DNA of 64,000 nt from Dromiciops gliroides. Lineage: Eukaryota > Chordata > Mammalia > Microbiotheria > Microbiotheriidae. The notes beneath the pieces are model-generated. The model saw only the letters and a program-made list of their open reading frames with translations, did not search any database and was not told the DNA's origin. The position numbers and the translations under genes were made by a program. The stretch covers positions 83,764,882 to 83,828,881 of the forward strand of contig NC_057864.1 of assembly GCF_019393635.1 (NCBI RefSeq), given 5' to 3'. Of the stretch, positions 32,800 through 44,108 are shown in pieces (the first letter of the stretch is position 1; the number at the start of each line of letters is the position of its first letter).

Positions 32800-33020
32800 G
32801 TCCCTGTTGGGAAGACCAGTGACATCTTTGGGTCTCCAGTCACCATTAGTGCACCCTTAGCTCACCCAAACAAGTCCAAGGATCATATTGTGTTATGTGA
32901 AGGTGAGGACACAAAATTGCAACTTAAAGCTACAGAGAATATACAATCTTCAAAAGAAACACATGATGAGAAATGTGATAAATGAAAGGAGGAACTAGGC
33001 AAGAAACTGAGTCTAAACTC
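32800..33020 (+). pseudogene. JPT2: Processed pseudogene of JPT2 (HN1L), 3' part
   Basis: Immediately after the TSD the frame continues [37 protein letters not shown] and KLQLKA. This matches the JPT2 block [14 protein letters not shown]...LAHPNKPKDHV.LCEGEE. A stop follows DEKCDK (about 32983). The usual C-terminal PPGGKSS block is not found, because the sequence passes into an L1 tail at about 33020. Joining across the insertion restores the normal order of JPT2 blocks, which confirms that the insertion came after the retrocopy. Confidence 0.82.
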
Positions 33021-33170
33021 AAGATTGTACATATATAACCTGCTTGTGGTGTTATGGAGAGGGTAGGAAATGGAGGGAGGAAGGGAGAAAAATTTGGAAC
33101 TCTAAATCTTACGAAAATGAATGTTGAAAACCACCCTTACATTTAACTGGAAAAAAATAAATATTTGTTG
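33020..33170 (+). mobile_element. 5'-truncated L1 3' end
   Basis: TACATATATAACCTGCTTGTGG, a GGGAGGAAGGGAGAAAAATT run, GAACTCTAAATCTTACGAAAATGAATG and an A-rich end match the L1 3' UTR. It cuts off the JPT2 retrocopy. Confidence 0.7.
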
Positions 33171-33184
33171 AAAAGAAGGGTTTT

Positions 33185-33312
33185 CACCAGCCCTGGATTC
33201 AGGAGGACTTGAGTTCAAATCCAGCCTCAGACACTTGATACTTATCAACTGTGTGACCTAGGGCAAGTCACTTAACCCTCATTGCCCCATGCAAAGAGAA
33301 AAAAGAAAGAAA
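33185..33312 (+). repeat. 5'-truncated Mar1-type SINE with TSD
   Basis: It starts at CACCAGCCCTGGATTC and continues through the CTAGGGCAAGTCACTTAACC body to an A-rich tail. The duplication AAAGAAGGGTTTT lies at 33172-33184 and 33313-33325. Confidence 0.9.
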
Positions 33313-33424
33313 AAAGAAGGGTTTTGTGAGATGTGGCTGAAAACCAAACTGTTACTAAGTCTCATCAGGAGAGCCTAAACCCTAGATCAAAATTTATTTT
33401 AAAAACAAGATATTCTTAATTAAT

Positions 33425-34060
33425 AAGCAAGCATTTATTAAGGGCTGAACACATATCAGGGGCTGTGCTAGCTGCTAAAAATGAAAAGAAAGGAAAAGCA
33501 AAAACAAAGCCCCTGCCTTCAACATGCAAGTATGCATATGCATGCTATATTCAGCATAAATGAGAGGTAAAGTTAGCATGGAGGTAATAGCAATTGGAGC
33601 AAGGAATGGGAAAAGTCTATTGAAGAGGGTGGGAATTGAACAGAGTCTTAAAGGAAGTTGGATTAGCCAGGAAGTGGAAGTAAAGAGAAAGAACTTTCCA
33701 GGAATGGGAGACAGCAGGTGAAAAGGCAATACATGGAGAGAGGGAGTTTTTTAGATAAGGACAGCAAGAAAGTCAATATCACTGCATAGTAGAGTACAGG
33801 AAGGGAAGTAAAGTAGAAGACCATATAGGTAGGGGACATGTTATGAAGAACTTTAAAAGCAGAGGACTTTGCTATCAGACGCTAGATATAGTAGGAAGTC
33901 ACATAAATTTATTGGGTAATGGACTGACATGGTCAGACCTACATTTTGCAAAGATCATTTTGTTGTCTGAGTAGGAAAGTGATTGGAGAGGGGAAAGAAA
34001 GACTTGATACAGAGAGACCATCTACCATCTAGAAGGCCTGAGTTAATGAGGCTGTCCCCT
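33425..34060 (+). repeat. Ancient interspersed repeat, long copy of unassigned family
   Basis: AGCATTTATTAAGGGCTGAACACATATCAG is followed by an 'ACAGAGTCTTAAAGGAAGTTGG' block (about 33641), a 'GTTATGAAGAACTTTAAAAGC' block and 'GACTGACATGGTCAGACCTAC' (33923-33943). The order is that of a repeat common in therian genomes. I do not assign the family. Confidence 0.5.
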
Positions 34061-34424
34061 AACCAAGTTGGCAGCTCTGTGAGTGGAGAGAAGTGGGCAT
34101 AAATAAAAGTTATTGTGAAGGTAAACTGTAATTGGTGAACATATTAGAAAGAGAAATCCAAACATCCTGTGGCTAATAACAGAATGTCTAAGACAACATT
34201 CTAGTGTTCAGGGAACACTAGTTGGAATAATATATCTACTTGAGACCCTGCCAAAACTCCACCTAGAGGGACACAGTGATTTCATGATATATGAATAATT
34301 ACATAAACTGAGGGAAGGTCATTAGTCTAGAGAGTGTTTCACACAAACAGAATATTTTATGGGAAAAAATTAATCTTCTGAGAACTACATATGACTTTAG
34401 GGAAGGTATTCCATGAGAGCAGAA

Positions 34425-34560
34425 TAGCATGTTGGGTAGTGAGATGACTTAAAAGACAGAAAGATATGGATTCAAGTTATGAACCTATTGTGTATGGGAC
34501 TTAGGACAAGTCACTTAAATGATCAGGGCTCTAGTAAGGTCAGTTGCAGCTCTATAATAA
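34425..34560 (+). repeat. Decayed SINE
   Basis: GATATGGATTCAAGTTATGA, then GGGACTTAGGACAAGTCACTTAAAT resembles the SINE body. Confidence 0.5.
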
Positions 34561-35059
34561 TAGCAGTTATCTACTTGAAATGGTAAAAGAGGTTGTTTAT
34601 CTGGAATTCTCTGTAACAGTGAAATCATAAGTATAGTATTTTCCTTTAAGAGGCCAGGGGATATTATGGGGGGAATTAAGAATATTATAATTTGACTGTT
34701 GCCAAACAACAAACATTTGTTGTTTTTATTTTCCATTCTCTTTTAAAATAAAACTTACTTTGTTACACTAAATTCCGAGTGTTTGTGGATTAGGAAGTTG
34801 AACTAGGAATTTAGTGTCAAATGTTTCTGAGGTTCCTGGGAACAGCACTTTATTAGACCAAGGACCTAAAAGTTTTAGTAGGCTGCAAGTTCTAAATGAA
34901 TTAATTGTGTCATGTGGTTGCCAAAATTTTTAATGTTATATTAGAGCACATTAATAAAAATATGCATTCCATATAAAGAGACAGTCTTTCTGTAATGTCA
35001 GACTGGTCAGAATCCATCTGACACAAAGTATTGATCTTTCAGTGTCAAATTTTTATAAG

Positions 35060-35440
35060 AGATTTTGATAAATTGCAGTGTATCTAGTGGAAGATGAATA
35101 GGATGGTGAAGTTCAGAAACATGCTGCATGAGGAAGAAAAAAATAATTGCAATTGGTTAAGATAGAAAAGAGAAGATTGAGGAGTTATAGGGTAGCTGCC
35201 TTCAAATATTGAGACACTGTATAACAGATTACAGCTCAATATCAATGAGGAAGAATTAAGTAACAAACACTTCCCCAAAAGAATACCCTCCCTCTTGTGG
35301 TTATGTCATTCCCATCCAGTTAGGTGTACAATCAGAGGCTGGTAGCACTAGCCAGAGATGATGCAGAGCAGGTATGTGAAGCAGGGAGGAGATTCACAAG
35401 AAGATTACAAGATTCTTGGAATTCTAAGATTGCATATATC
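35060..35440 (+). repeat. CR1/L3-like LINE 3' remnant
   Basis: TAGCTGCCTTCAAATATTGAG, then AGCTCAATATCAATGAGGAAG, CAATCAGAGGCTGGTAGCAC and TTCTTGGAATTCTAAGATTG follow the order of CR1/L3 3' regions, highly diverged. Confidence 0.45.
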
Positions 35441-36062
35441 TTTGCAGAGAGTTAAACTTTCAACTATGTGGAGGAAAATTTGAACTCTAAAAGCCAAACA
35501 GTTTTGAACTCTTGAAAAGGCTGTAGCTTGTTTCCAAGTTAATTCGTTATAACTTCAAAAGTTCAAAGCTATACTGTTTTGATAGCAACTAAGCTGCAGT
35601 CTTTTGTTTTCATGGGAAAAATACATTTCTTTTGAAATGATATTAATATACTGTTTTAAAAAACTGTCAGTTAAAATAATTGCAATGGAAGCTAAGAATA
35701 AAAAAAGCAATTAAATTGTGACCTTTGATAAAAGAAAATGTATTGGCTCTTATTATGATATGAAAGCAAAATATGCCAGTTTAGAGTAATGCTGGGAACC
35801 TCTTTTGCCCCCATATTATTTTTATTTGAAAGTATACTCTTTGGAATTATCAAGGAAAATACTGAATATCCTTTACATTTTTTTTCCATTTTCCCACTCC
35901 CTCCTTATTTCCACCCCTCCCCCCAAAAGTAGGTTTCATCTTATGGCACATCTATTTCTCCAGGCTGGTTTGGTTATGTAATGTTTAGATGACAGTATAT
36001 GGAGTCAATACCTTTTAACCATCAAGGGCTTTGATATTCATGCTTGTTATGCTTGGGAATTC

Positions 36063-36066
<4 letters not shown>

Positions 36067-36141
<75 letters not shown>
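36067..36141. repeat. (AT)n microsatellite
   Basis: About 37 uninterrupted AT units. Confidence 0.97.
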
Positions 36142-36142
<1 letters not shown>

Positions 36143-36515
36143 GTGCTTTCCATATACACACACATTAGCTTCCTTAAATGTTTTAAATAATTGATGCTAA
36201 AGAGAGAATGAATGATATCTTTTTGTTAGTTGGCTGGAATTAAAAAGTGACTGCACCTTGTTAAGATCACTATAAAACCAGGTACTTTAAGTTTTCAAAA
36301 TTCAGTTTTATAATTTCAACTAAGGGAGATTAGAATATAGACTTGATCCAGTATTACAAGAGACTGATTAATAAACATAATATTAGCTTGTTAATTTACA
36401 GAAACAGCTATGCTTATTAAGATAAGCAGTACTAGACAGTTGCTCAAAAATACTTCCTCAGTACATTTAGAGACAGCATTAAAGCTAAGAAAGTTGTTTC
36501 AAAATTAATGTAAGG

Positions 36516-36682
36516 GGGGCAGCTAGATGGCACAGTGGATAGAGCACCGGCCCTGGATTCAGGAAAACCTGAGTTCAAATCTGACCTCAGACACTTACTA
36601 GCTGTGTCATCCTGGGCAAGTCACTTAACCCCAATTGCCTCACCAAAAAAAAAAAATAAATAATAATAATAATAATAATAAT
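36516..36682 (+). repeat. Mar1-type SINE with (AAT)n tail
   Basis: Full-length GGGGCAGCTAGATGGCACAG ... CCAATTGCCTCACC, then an A-run and AAT units. The TSD AATGTAAGG lies at 36507-36515 and 36683-36691. Confidence 0.95.
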
Positions 36683-36751
36683 AATGTAAGGAAAATTGGT
36701 GTTTCTGAAGGATATTCCATTGGAAATAATTCTGTTAATTTGGTTAATTTC

Positions 36752-36886
36752 TTTTTTTGTGGGGCAATGAGTGACTTGCCCAGGGTCACATGGCTAGTAA
36801 GTGTCAGGTGTCTGAGGCTGGATTTGAACTCAGGTTCTTCTTAATTCAGGGCCAGTGCTTTATCCACAGCACCATCTAGCTGCTTC
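36752..36886 (-). repeat. Mar1-type SINE with TSD
   Basis: T-run, GTGGGGCAATGAGTGACTTG ... CATCTAGCTGCTTC. The TSD is GTTAATTTC (36743-36751) / GTTAACTTC (36887-36895). Confidence 0.9.
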
Positions 36887-36895
36887 GTTAACTTC

Positions 36896-38265
36896 ATTTC
36901 TTCAGGAATGTTTACATCCTGATAACTGCTACCAATAATGATCATATAAGTATAGATTTAGAGATAGATATAAGATACTTTGAAGGTCTTCTAATTCAAG
37001 GAGGAAAAGGAGAAAACAGACTCAGAGATATTAGGCATAAGATAATACCTTATGTCAGAAGAGTGATGGAAAATACTAAGATATTACATTATTATTCTTT
37101 GACTCTATACTTTATGTATCACTAGACTTTTTTATTTGCTATTCACATATTATAATTTCCTAGCAAACACCTTGCCATTCCTTAATTATATCTATTTGTC
37201 TTTCTAATGGTCTTTGAAAGACACTCTCAGTCCCTTGAAACAATTTAGGAAAACCCTAGTTACATGAGTAGTATATTTAAAATGGCTTACTTTTGTATGT
37301 CATAATTCTCTTCTGTTTTATTTCTTTTTAGAACAACCACAGAAACTAGCAAGTGAAAGATCATCTAGTAAGGGTCAGAGTAAAAGAGAATAGTGGTGGT
37401 GGTGGTGGTGGTGGAGGATGGTGGCAGTGGGAGATGGACAGTCTGCTCAGAGATTCTAAGATAGGTGTTTATCAATATGATTACAGCACTAGAGACAACT
37501 GTTCTTTTCCAAGGACAGATATAGGAAGGGTTCCTATTTGGGTACAGATTGAAAGATATGCCTTAAAGTTCCTTAGTTCCTTCCAAAGCTAAAATTATAT
37601 GATTTGATGGTTCTATGATTATTTGCTTTGATTTCAGAAGGTAATAAATGTGATATCCCACCCCTAATCATTTTGGACATTTCTTGTTTCTTGATGTGAT
37701 GTTAGCCACTTCTTGTGCACTGCCTAAAATCATGTATTTAACGCCAACATTTATTTTTTAAACTGGGCTTCCAGTTTGTTTATTTAGTTGGTTTTGTTAT
37801 GCCTTTTTAATTTTCCTGTATTCGTTCAACAAGGAGCATGAGCATGATTATGAGATAGTAAAGTATTTTATACTCACCACTAAGAAATATTTATAGATAC
37901 TTTCCACAAGTTGATGTCATTTCTTTCTAGCAGATATGTGTGTATATATTAATACATGTATGCATATATGTATGCATGTATATGTATATAGCCTATGTTA
38001 CTTGATTTGTTACAGAAATCATATTTAACTTAATTGATGTTTTAATTTTATATTCAATAATATGACATGGATATTTTCTTTGGATCTTTTATTATTTTGA
38101 GCAATCTAGTTAGATCTGGTGGTTTTCCTTGGCAGATAATTTGTGGGAATGCTAACTTTGGAAATTTGCTCATGGGGAACCCCATGTTTGAAAATTTGGG
38201 GATCTAACCCGCTATCTTAAGAAAGAGAATTTCCTAAGAATCATTTTAACTTGTAGATTATTGAT
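36896..38265. other. Unannotated sequence with short simple repeats
   Basis: A (GTG)n run of about seven units lies at 37394-37416. Otherwise no recognisable element. Confidence 0.4.
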
Positions 38266-38269
38266 TATT

Positions 38270-38400
38270 TCTGTATGCAAATATGTGTATATGCATTGAC
38301 ACATATATATAAATGTGTGTATATGTATGTGTATACATATATGTATATATGCATGTATTTAAATATACATGTATACACACACACGTATATATATATATAA
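38270..38400. repeat. Impure (TG/TA) alternating purine-pyrimidine tract
   Basis: Mixed ATGTGTATA, ACACACACGTATATATATA units over about 130 bp. Confidence 0.8.
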
Positions 38401-38452
38401 AATTTCTAATCTAATATCTCATTGTCTTATGTACACTGCTCTGGGTATATTC

Positions 38453-38610
38453 CTTTTTTTTTTTTTTTTTTGGTGAGGCAATTAGGGTTAAATGACTTGC
38501 CCAGGGTCACACAGCTGGTAAGTGTTAAGTGTCTGAGACCGGATTTGAACTCAGGTCCTCCTGAATCCAGGGCTGGTGCTCTATCCACTGCGCCACCTAG
38601 CTGCCCCTTT
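38453..38610 (-). repeat. Mar1-type SINE with TSD
   Basis: T-run, GGTGAGGCAATTAGGGTTAA ... GCGCCACCTAGCTGCCCC. TSD GGGTATATTC at 38443-38452 and 38611-38620. Confidence 0.95.
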
Positions 38611-38620
38611 GGGTATATTC

Positions 38621-39815
38621 TTGAAGGCTTTTCCCACAATAATGCAAGCTCTATATAGTCCTAGCAAGCTGAAAGGATTTTTAATATAGGACCAGCAATA
38701 GACAATTTATCTGTTGTCTGGAAGCCAGTATAGTCAAATGCAGAATGTTCATCTCCAGTCTGGTCATACTGTGAAAATATTTTCTATCACATCAGTTTTC
38801 AAAGTTATGTTTGTCAAAGGGGTGTGATGTATTTTGGAGAACATAGAATTTACAACAATAAAATTCTATATTTTTGAAATATATGAATAACATGTGCATA
38901 TATATACATATATTCATATACACATATTTTTATAATATTATTCAATAGCAAAACAGAGCTTAATAGTATATACTGAATGCAAGAAAATATAATCAATTAT
39001 TTTGTCCATTTTAAAAGAACATATTTCTAAAATTAATAATGTGGTCTACAAGTAACAAGCATTTAGCAATTTTTTTAATTAAACTAATATACAATCTATA
39101 TATGGAAACTTACTAAGTTAGACGAAAGCTTTTGCCAGAAGTATAAATGTGGCTCCTGAGTGACATTGAAATTCTCCACATCTACTAACTTCAGCACAAA
39201 TGCTGATATGCAGCAAAAATTCTAGCTGAACTTTATATTTGCTATAAGGTCACCTAGGTTTCAATGATTAAAATTGCCCTGAGATGCTCTTCATATTAAT
39301 CTTGGGATGAACATAGATTGAACAACCTCTGTTAAATTAAATGTAATTCAGGAAGGAACATCATTCTTAGGAGGTGATCTATTTAAATTGATTCAGACAA
39401 AATTTTCTTGCATTTTGTTTTTATCTATTTATTTCATATTTCCATTTAATTAACTGAATTCCATGAAAGGAAATTGACAAATATTTTCTAATTGAGACAA
39501 TCTTCCTAAGCTAGTAAATAACTATTATAACATCTTTGAACCTCTCTAGGAGCTATTACTGAAATTCTTAATATGTTTTAGATAATCCTGTTCCCTCCTC
39601 CATCTAAAATATGCACAATATCTCTGTATTAATTTATAGGAGAAATGATTTCACCAAGGTTAAATAGTGACAAGCATAGGATTTGAGCTTGAGCAAAGTT
39701 TTAGGACGTATTATCTTTTCTAATGTAAACTTTCTTAAATGAATCAAGAACCTAGGGAATTATCATACAATTAAATATTTGTTTATTCTCTCAACCTCAT
39801 TTCAACACTCATAGA
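38621..39815. other. Unannotated AT-rich sequence
   Basis: No gene or repeat recognised. Confidence 0.4.
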
Positions 39816-40140
39816 CTCACAGAATTTTAGATTTGGAAGAGATCTCTATGATCACCTAGTCTGAATATAACTCCCAAATGAGCTCCCACTATGACTAAGT
39901 TAAGCTCGATATTAAGAGGAAAAAGAAATCGTAGGAATTTACACTATCATAAATGTTAAATGATCTCTCTCAGGAGTCAGTGGGTTTCCTTTCATTGAAG
40001 AACTTCATGAAAAGCCTAGAAAATTATTTCCAAAAAGATAGCAGCAGCTAGGGATAGTATTTGCAATGTGAGGTAAGAATAGACTAGATGGGATGACTTA
40101 AAGCAAATTCAAGGCATTTTAAAATACAGTAAAAAACCTA
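39816..40140 (+). repeat. CR1/L3-like LINE remnant with Ther-like leader
   Basis: TCACAGAATTTTAGATTTGGAAGAGATCTC is followed by AAGCTCGATATTAAGAGGAAAAAG, AGTGGGTTTCCTTTCATTGAAGAACTTC and TAGACTAGATGGGATGACTT, the CR1/L3 3' order. Confidence 0.45.
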
Positions 40141-40389
40141 TACTATAAGAACTTCATGAGTACTTTCATAAAGGGTAGAAAGGGGCTGTCATTTGAGTCC
40201 ACTTTCCTCTGGTCTCTATATGTGCTTATGCAAGAGGGTCACATACTTTTTGGGGAATATTATGTTTTGTGCTAATAATGACAACAGAGTAAATATGTAC
40301 TTATAAAAATTAATTATATCTGGAGGAAGAAATTATAACCATGTGAGTAGTACATTGGTGAGGGAGAAGCTAGAAAAATTTTCAATGAA

Positions 40390-40560
40390 ATATTTATTTA
40401 GAGTTGTTTTCCAGACATTGTGCTAACCACTGAGAATATAAATACAAGTAGAAAGGTCCTGTCCTTTAAGACCTTACATTCTAATTGGGGAACACAATAC
40501 ATGAAAGGGAACTAGAAAGGGTGGGGAAAAGGCAGATTGAAGAAGGCAACTGACAAGCTG
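40390..40560 (+). repeat. Ancient interspersed repeat fragment
   Basis: ATATTTATTTAGAGTTGTTTTCCAGACATTGTGCTAACC and GACCTTACATTCTAATTGGGGAACACAATAC match the unassigned therian repeat seen at 33425. Confidence 0.55.
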
Positions 40561-40619
40561 GGATATTGCAGAAAATGTCTGAAAGAACATTCCTCAACAT
40601 GAGGATGAAAGAAAGAATG

Positions 40620-40850
40620 ACAACTTCTAACCCTCAGGTCTTACCTCTAAAACACTGAAGGTACAAGTAGCCACCTGTCCTCTGGAGCCTCAACCAATCA
40701 ATGCAAGCAGGGGCTAGGTGAGGTAGTGTAAAGCCTATATCTGCTATATCAGACTTGTGAACATCTAGCCTTTTCATGAAGAGCTCCAATGAAGACTCAG
40801 TACCTTCTGAGGCAATCCATTCCATTTTCTGACTATTCTAAATGTTATAA
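40620..40850 (-). repeat. CR1/L3-like LINE remnant, reversed
   Basis: The reverse complement reads GAAAATGGAATGGATTGCCTC, then CATTGGAGCTCTTCATGAAAAGGCTAGATG, the CR1/L3 3' order also seen at 39900. Confidence 0.5.
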
Positions 40851-41119
40851 GATTTGAGTTTTATGTTGTTGTTCTTATAGTTTTATTTTGTTTTGGTGAC
40901 ATTAAGGTTTAATTTACCTTTTTCTAATTTCCCCCTTTTGCTTCTAGTCCTCAAAACTATCATAAGTCTAGAGAGAAAATGACTCACTTTGGAAAAGATA
41001 CATTAGGTAGACAAATGTTAAAACTCCACATATGAAAAAATTAAAAAAAATTAGAAAAAAGTTCCACATGTGATATAATATTTTTCAATCAACCAATAGA
41101 AAGCATTTGTTAGGTGCTG

Positions 41120-41205
41120 TGATTTCTTCCTTCCTTTTTTATTCCTTCCTTATTTCTTCCTTATTCATTTTTTCCTCTCTTTCTTCCTTCCTTCCTTCCT
41201 TTTCA
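41120..41205. repeat. (TTCC)n-rich pyrimidine tract
   Basis: TTCCTTCC units with interruptions, purest at 41183-41201. Confidence 0.8.
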
Positions 41206-41271
41206 GTGTAGAGAGATCACTGGATGTAAGTTGGCTATTATGTAATAATATCAGAATTTATAAGATTAAAG

Positions 41272-41446
41272 GATGAGAAAGAGGGGTGTACCTCATATGT
41301 AGAAGATTGGCTAATATGACCAAAAAAAAGAAAATAATTGTGGGAGGGGATGTGAGAAAATTGGGATACTCACTCATTGGGAGGGTAATTTGGAATAAAG
41401 TGCTATAAAACTGTGCATACACTGTGATTGAGCAAAACACTGTTAG
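41272..41446 (+). mobile_element. Older L1 3' end, left part
   Basis: ORF2 C-terminal coding text (GGCTAATATGACCAAAAAAAAG, ACTCATTGGGAGGGTAATTTGG, CTATAAAACTGTGCATACAC) breaks at GGTCTGTATCCCA and resumes at 45741. Confidence 0.75.
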
Positions 41447-42289
41447 GTCTGTATCCCAGGGGGCAGACCCAAGATGGCAGAGGAAAGGCAGTGACTTGCC
41501 TGAGCTCTCCCCAAGATGCCTCCAAATACCTTCAAATAATGTCATAAGACAATTCCTGGAGCAACAGAACCCACAAAAGCATGGTGTGAAATCATTTCCA
41601 GTCAAAGACAACTTAGAAGGCTGGCAGGAAAGATCTGTTCTACCAGGATGAGAGTGAAGCACAGCCCAGTGTCAGCCACATTAGCACAGCAACAACCCAA
41701 TCAGAGACCCAGCCCCAGAAAACCAGGCTTGAGGAGTCTCTGAATCAGTTGTGGTAGCAGCTGCTTCTGGACCTAAGCTCAGAGATAGTGAGGGGGTTGA
41801 GTGGTTGGCCAGGGGGAAATTACAGGGGTCTTTGTTGATTTTTTGCCCGTGCTCACATCTGTGTCTCAAACCTAGGTGGTGTTTCCAGGTGGGGGAGGAG
41901 CACAAGTACACCAGAGTTTGCATTCACACTGGAGCAGCACCCTCTTCTGAGTTCCAGGGCAGAGAAGCGGGTCTACGGTTGTTTGCAGAACACAACACAT
42001 GCCAGGAGAGTGGTGAAAACATCTTCCTTAAATCATACCAACTTGGAAGAACTAAGGACTCACAAATTCCTAGAAGGATTTCTCAAAATAATTGCTCAAA
42101 CCCCCTGAAGCTTGGAACAGTGTGCCTTCCTCCCTGAAAGCCGTGCCCCACTTTAACAAAGAAATAAAGTCAAGAAATAGGGTGGCAAAACGAGCAAACA
42201 GAAAAAAAATGCTGACACTAAAAATTTCTATGGTGACAAGGAAGATCAAAATACATTCTCAGAAGAATATAACAAAGTCAAACCTCCTA

Positions 42290-43320
42290 CATCCAAAAAA
42301 TAGAAATTGGTCTAGGGCCACAGAAGGGCTCAAAAAGACACTGAAAATAAAGTAAGAGAGGTAGAGGGAAAAATGGAAAGAGAAATGAGAGTGATGAGAG
42401 AAAATCATGAAAAAAGTCAAATTGGTCAAATGGAAAAGGAGGTACAAAATCTCCCTGAAGAAAATAATTCTTAGGGGCAGCTAGGTGGTGCAGTGAATAA
42501 AGCACTGTCCTTGAATTCATGAGTACCTGAGTTCAAATCCAGTCTCAGACACTTGACACTAGCTATGTGTCTCTGGGCAAGTCACTTAACCCTCATTGCC
42601 CTAACAAAATAATAATAATAATAATAAAAATAATAATAATAATAATGCATTCCTTAAAAGTAGGATTGAACAAATGGAAGGTAATGACTTTATGAGAAAT
42701 CAAGTAACAATGAAGCAAATTCAAAAGAATGAAAAAATAGAAGGCAATGTGAAATGTTTCCTTGGAAAAACAATTAATCTTGAAAATAGATTCAGGAGAG
42801 ATAGTTTGAAAATTATTGAACTACCTGAGAACCATAATCAAAAAACAGTCTAGACATCAACTTCTAAGAAATTGTCAGGGAAAATTTCCCTGATTTTCTA
42901 CAAGCAGAAGGCAAAATAGAAATTGAAAGAATCCACCAATCACCTCCTGAAAGAGATACCAAAATTAAAACTCCCAGGAATATTATAGCTAAATTCCAGA
43001 GCTCCCAGGGCAAGGAGAAAATATTGCAAGCAGCCAGAAAGAAATAATTCAAGTAATGGAGCTATAGTCAGAAAAATACAATATTTAGCAGGTCCTACAT
43101 TAAAGGATCAGAAGGCTTATAATATGATTTTCTGGAGAGCAAAGGAACTGGGATTACAAACAAGATCACCTACCCAGCAAAACTGACTATAATCCCTCAG
43201 CAGGAAAAATGGGAATTCAATGAAAGAGATGATTTTTCAGGCATTCTTGATGGAAAAAAACCTGAGCTGAATAGAAAATTTGACTTTCAAATACAAGACC
43301 CTAGAAAATCATTAAAAAGT
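42290..43320 (+). pseudogene. L1-type ORF1 remnant in element 3, split by a SINE
   Basis: Coiled-coil text (AATGGAAAGAGAAATGAGAG), then a SINE at 42474-42647, then ATGGAAGGTAATGACTTTATG, the AGGAGAGATAGTTTGAAAAT (RRDxLKI) block, the ATCCACCAATCACCTCCTGA (IHQSPPE) block, AAATTCCAGAGCTCCCAGG (KFQSSQ) and CTGAATAGAAAATTTGACTT (LNRKFDF). Multiple stops and frameshifts. Role: RNA-binding ORF1p of an L1-type particle. Confidence 0.75.
42474..42647 (+). repeat. Mar1-type SINE with (AAT)n tail
   Basis: GGGGCAGCTAGGTGGTGCAG ... CCTCATTGCCCTAAC plus AAT units, inserted in ORF1 text (ATTCTTA left, ATTCCTTA right). Confidence 0.92.
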
Positions 43321-44036
43321 AAACAGGAAAAAAATAATGAGATATTAAAAGGTTAAACTGTTTACATTCCTACATGATAAGAAGATACTTGTAACTCCTA
43401 AAAACTGTCTTCATTATTAGGGCAGCTTGGTGGACTATATTTAGATAGTGGGCACAGGTGTGAGTTGAATATGAAGGGATGATATCTTTTTAAAAATAAA
43501 ATTAAGGTGTGAGAGGAATGCAATGGGAGAAAGAGAAAGTTGGAATGGGGAAAAGTATCTCATATAAGAAAGCAAGAAAAAGCTTATGGAATGTTGAGGA
43601 ATAAAGGGGAGGTGTAGGGGAGTGGATGAGTCTCACCCTCATCAGAATTGGCTCAAAAAGGGAATCACATACACACTCAATTGAGTATAGTTATCTATAT
43701 TTTTATTTATTTTTATTTTTAATTTGTTTTGTGGGACGATGAGGGTTAAGTGACTTGCCCAGGGTCACACAGCTAGTAAATGTCAAATGTCTGAGGCCAA
43801 ATTGGAACTCAGGTCTTTCTGAATCCAAGGCCAGTGCTTTATCCACTGTGCCACCTAATTGCCCCCAGTAATCTATTTTACTAATCTGCAGGAAAGTAGG
43901 AGGGGAAGGGGGATGGGGAAGTTGAAAAAATTGAGGGCAGATTGGGGGAGGGGGCAATCTGAAGCAAAACTCTTTTGAGGAGGGATAGGGTGAAAGAAGA
44001 TAAGAAATACAGTAAATGCCATGGGGAGGGAATAAG
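43321..44036 (+). other. Inter-ORF spacer of element 3, with SINE
   Basis: Purine-rich text (GGGGGAGGGGGCAATC, GGAGGAATAAAGGGGAGG type) equivalent to the reverse of 19572-20150. About 550 bp remain without the SINE at 43702-43866. Confidence 0.7.
43702..43866 (-). repeat. Mar1-type SINE in the spacer of element 3
   Basis: T-rich run, GTTAAGTGACTTGCCCAGGG ... GCCACCTAATTGCCCC between AGTTATCTAT and AGTAATCTAT. Confidence 0.88.
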
Positions 44037-44108
44037 ATGGAGGGAAATACAGTTAGTGATAGCAATTATGAAAAAAATGAAGTAAGTTTGTCTGAGAGGC
44101 CTCAGTTC
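44037..44108 (+). other. Retained ORF2 start joined to post-RT ORF2 (deletion junction)
   Basis: ATG at 44037 gives MEGNTVSDSNYEKNEVSLSE. The first residues match the intact ORF2 start MEGNRQSVIITVNVN of copy A, then depart before the NVNG endonuclease box. The next recognisable text (GAGAGGCCTCAG) is the SDKGLIS segment far downstream. An LTR then interrupts. Confidence 0.75.

Noticed and set aside
32743-32985. A possible small novel gene starting [20 protein letters not shown]
   Set aside because: The first residues come from the L2-like tail and A-run. The rest is the JPT2 retrocopy.
34201-34221. A functional glucocorticoid-type response element
   Set aside because: The half sites are in everted order, not the AGAACAnnnTGTTCT order, and no nearby gene is present.
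36516-36590. tRNA-like heads of the SINEs as tRNA genes
   Set aside because: They are tRNA-derived SINE heads with SINE bodies, tails and TSDs. No intact tRNA cloverleaf was seen.
41258-41662. A 134-codon minus frame
   Set aside because: It spans an L1 tail and the 5' UTR of another L1 derivative in antisense, with no domain.
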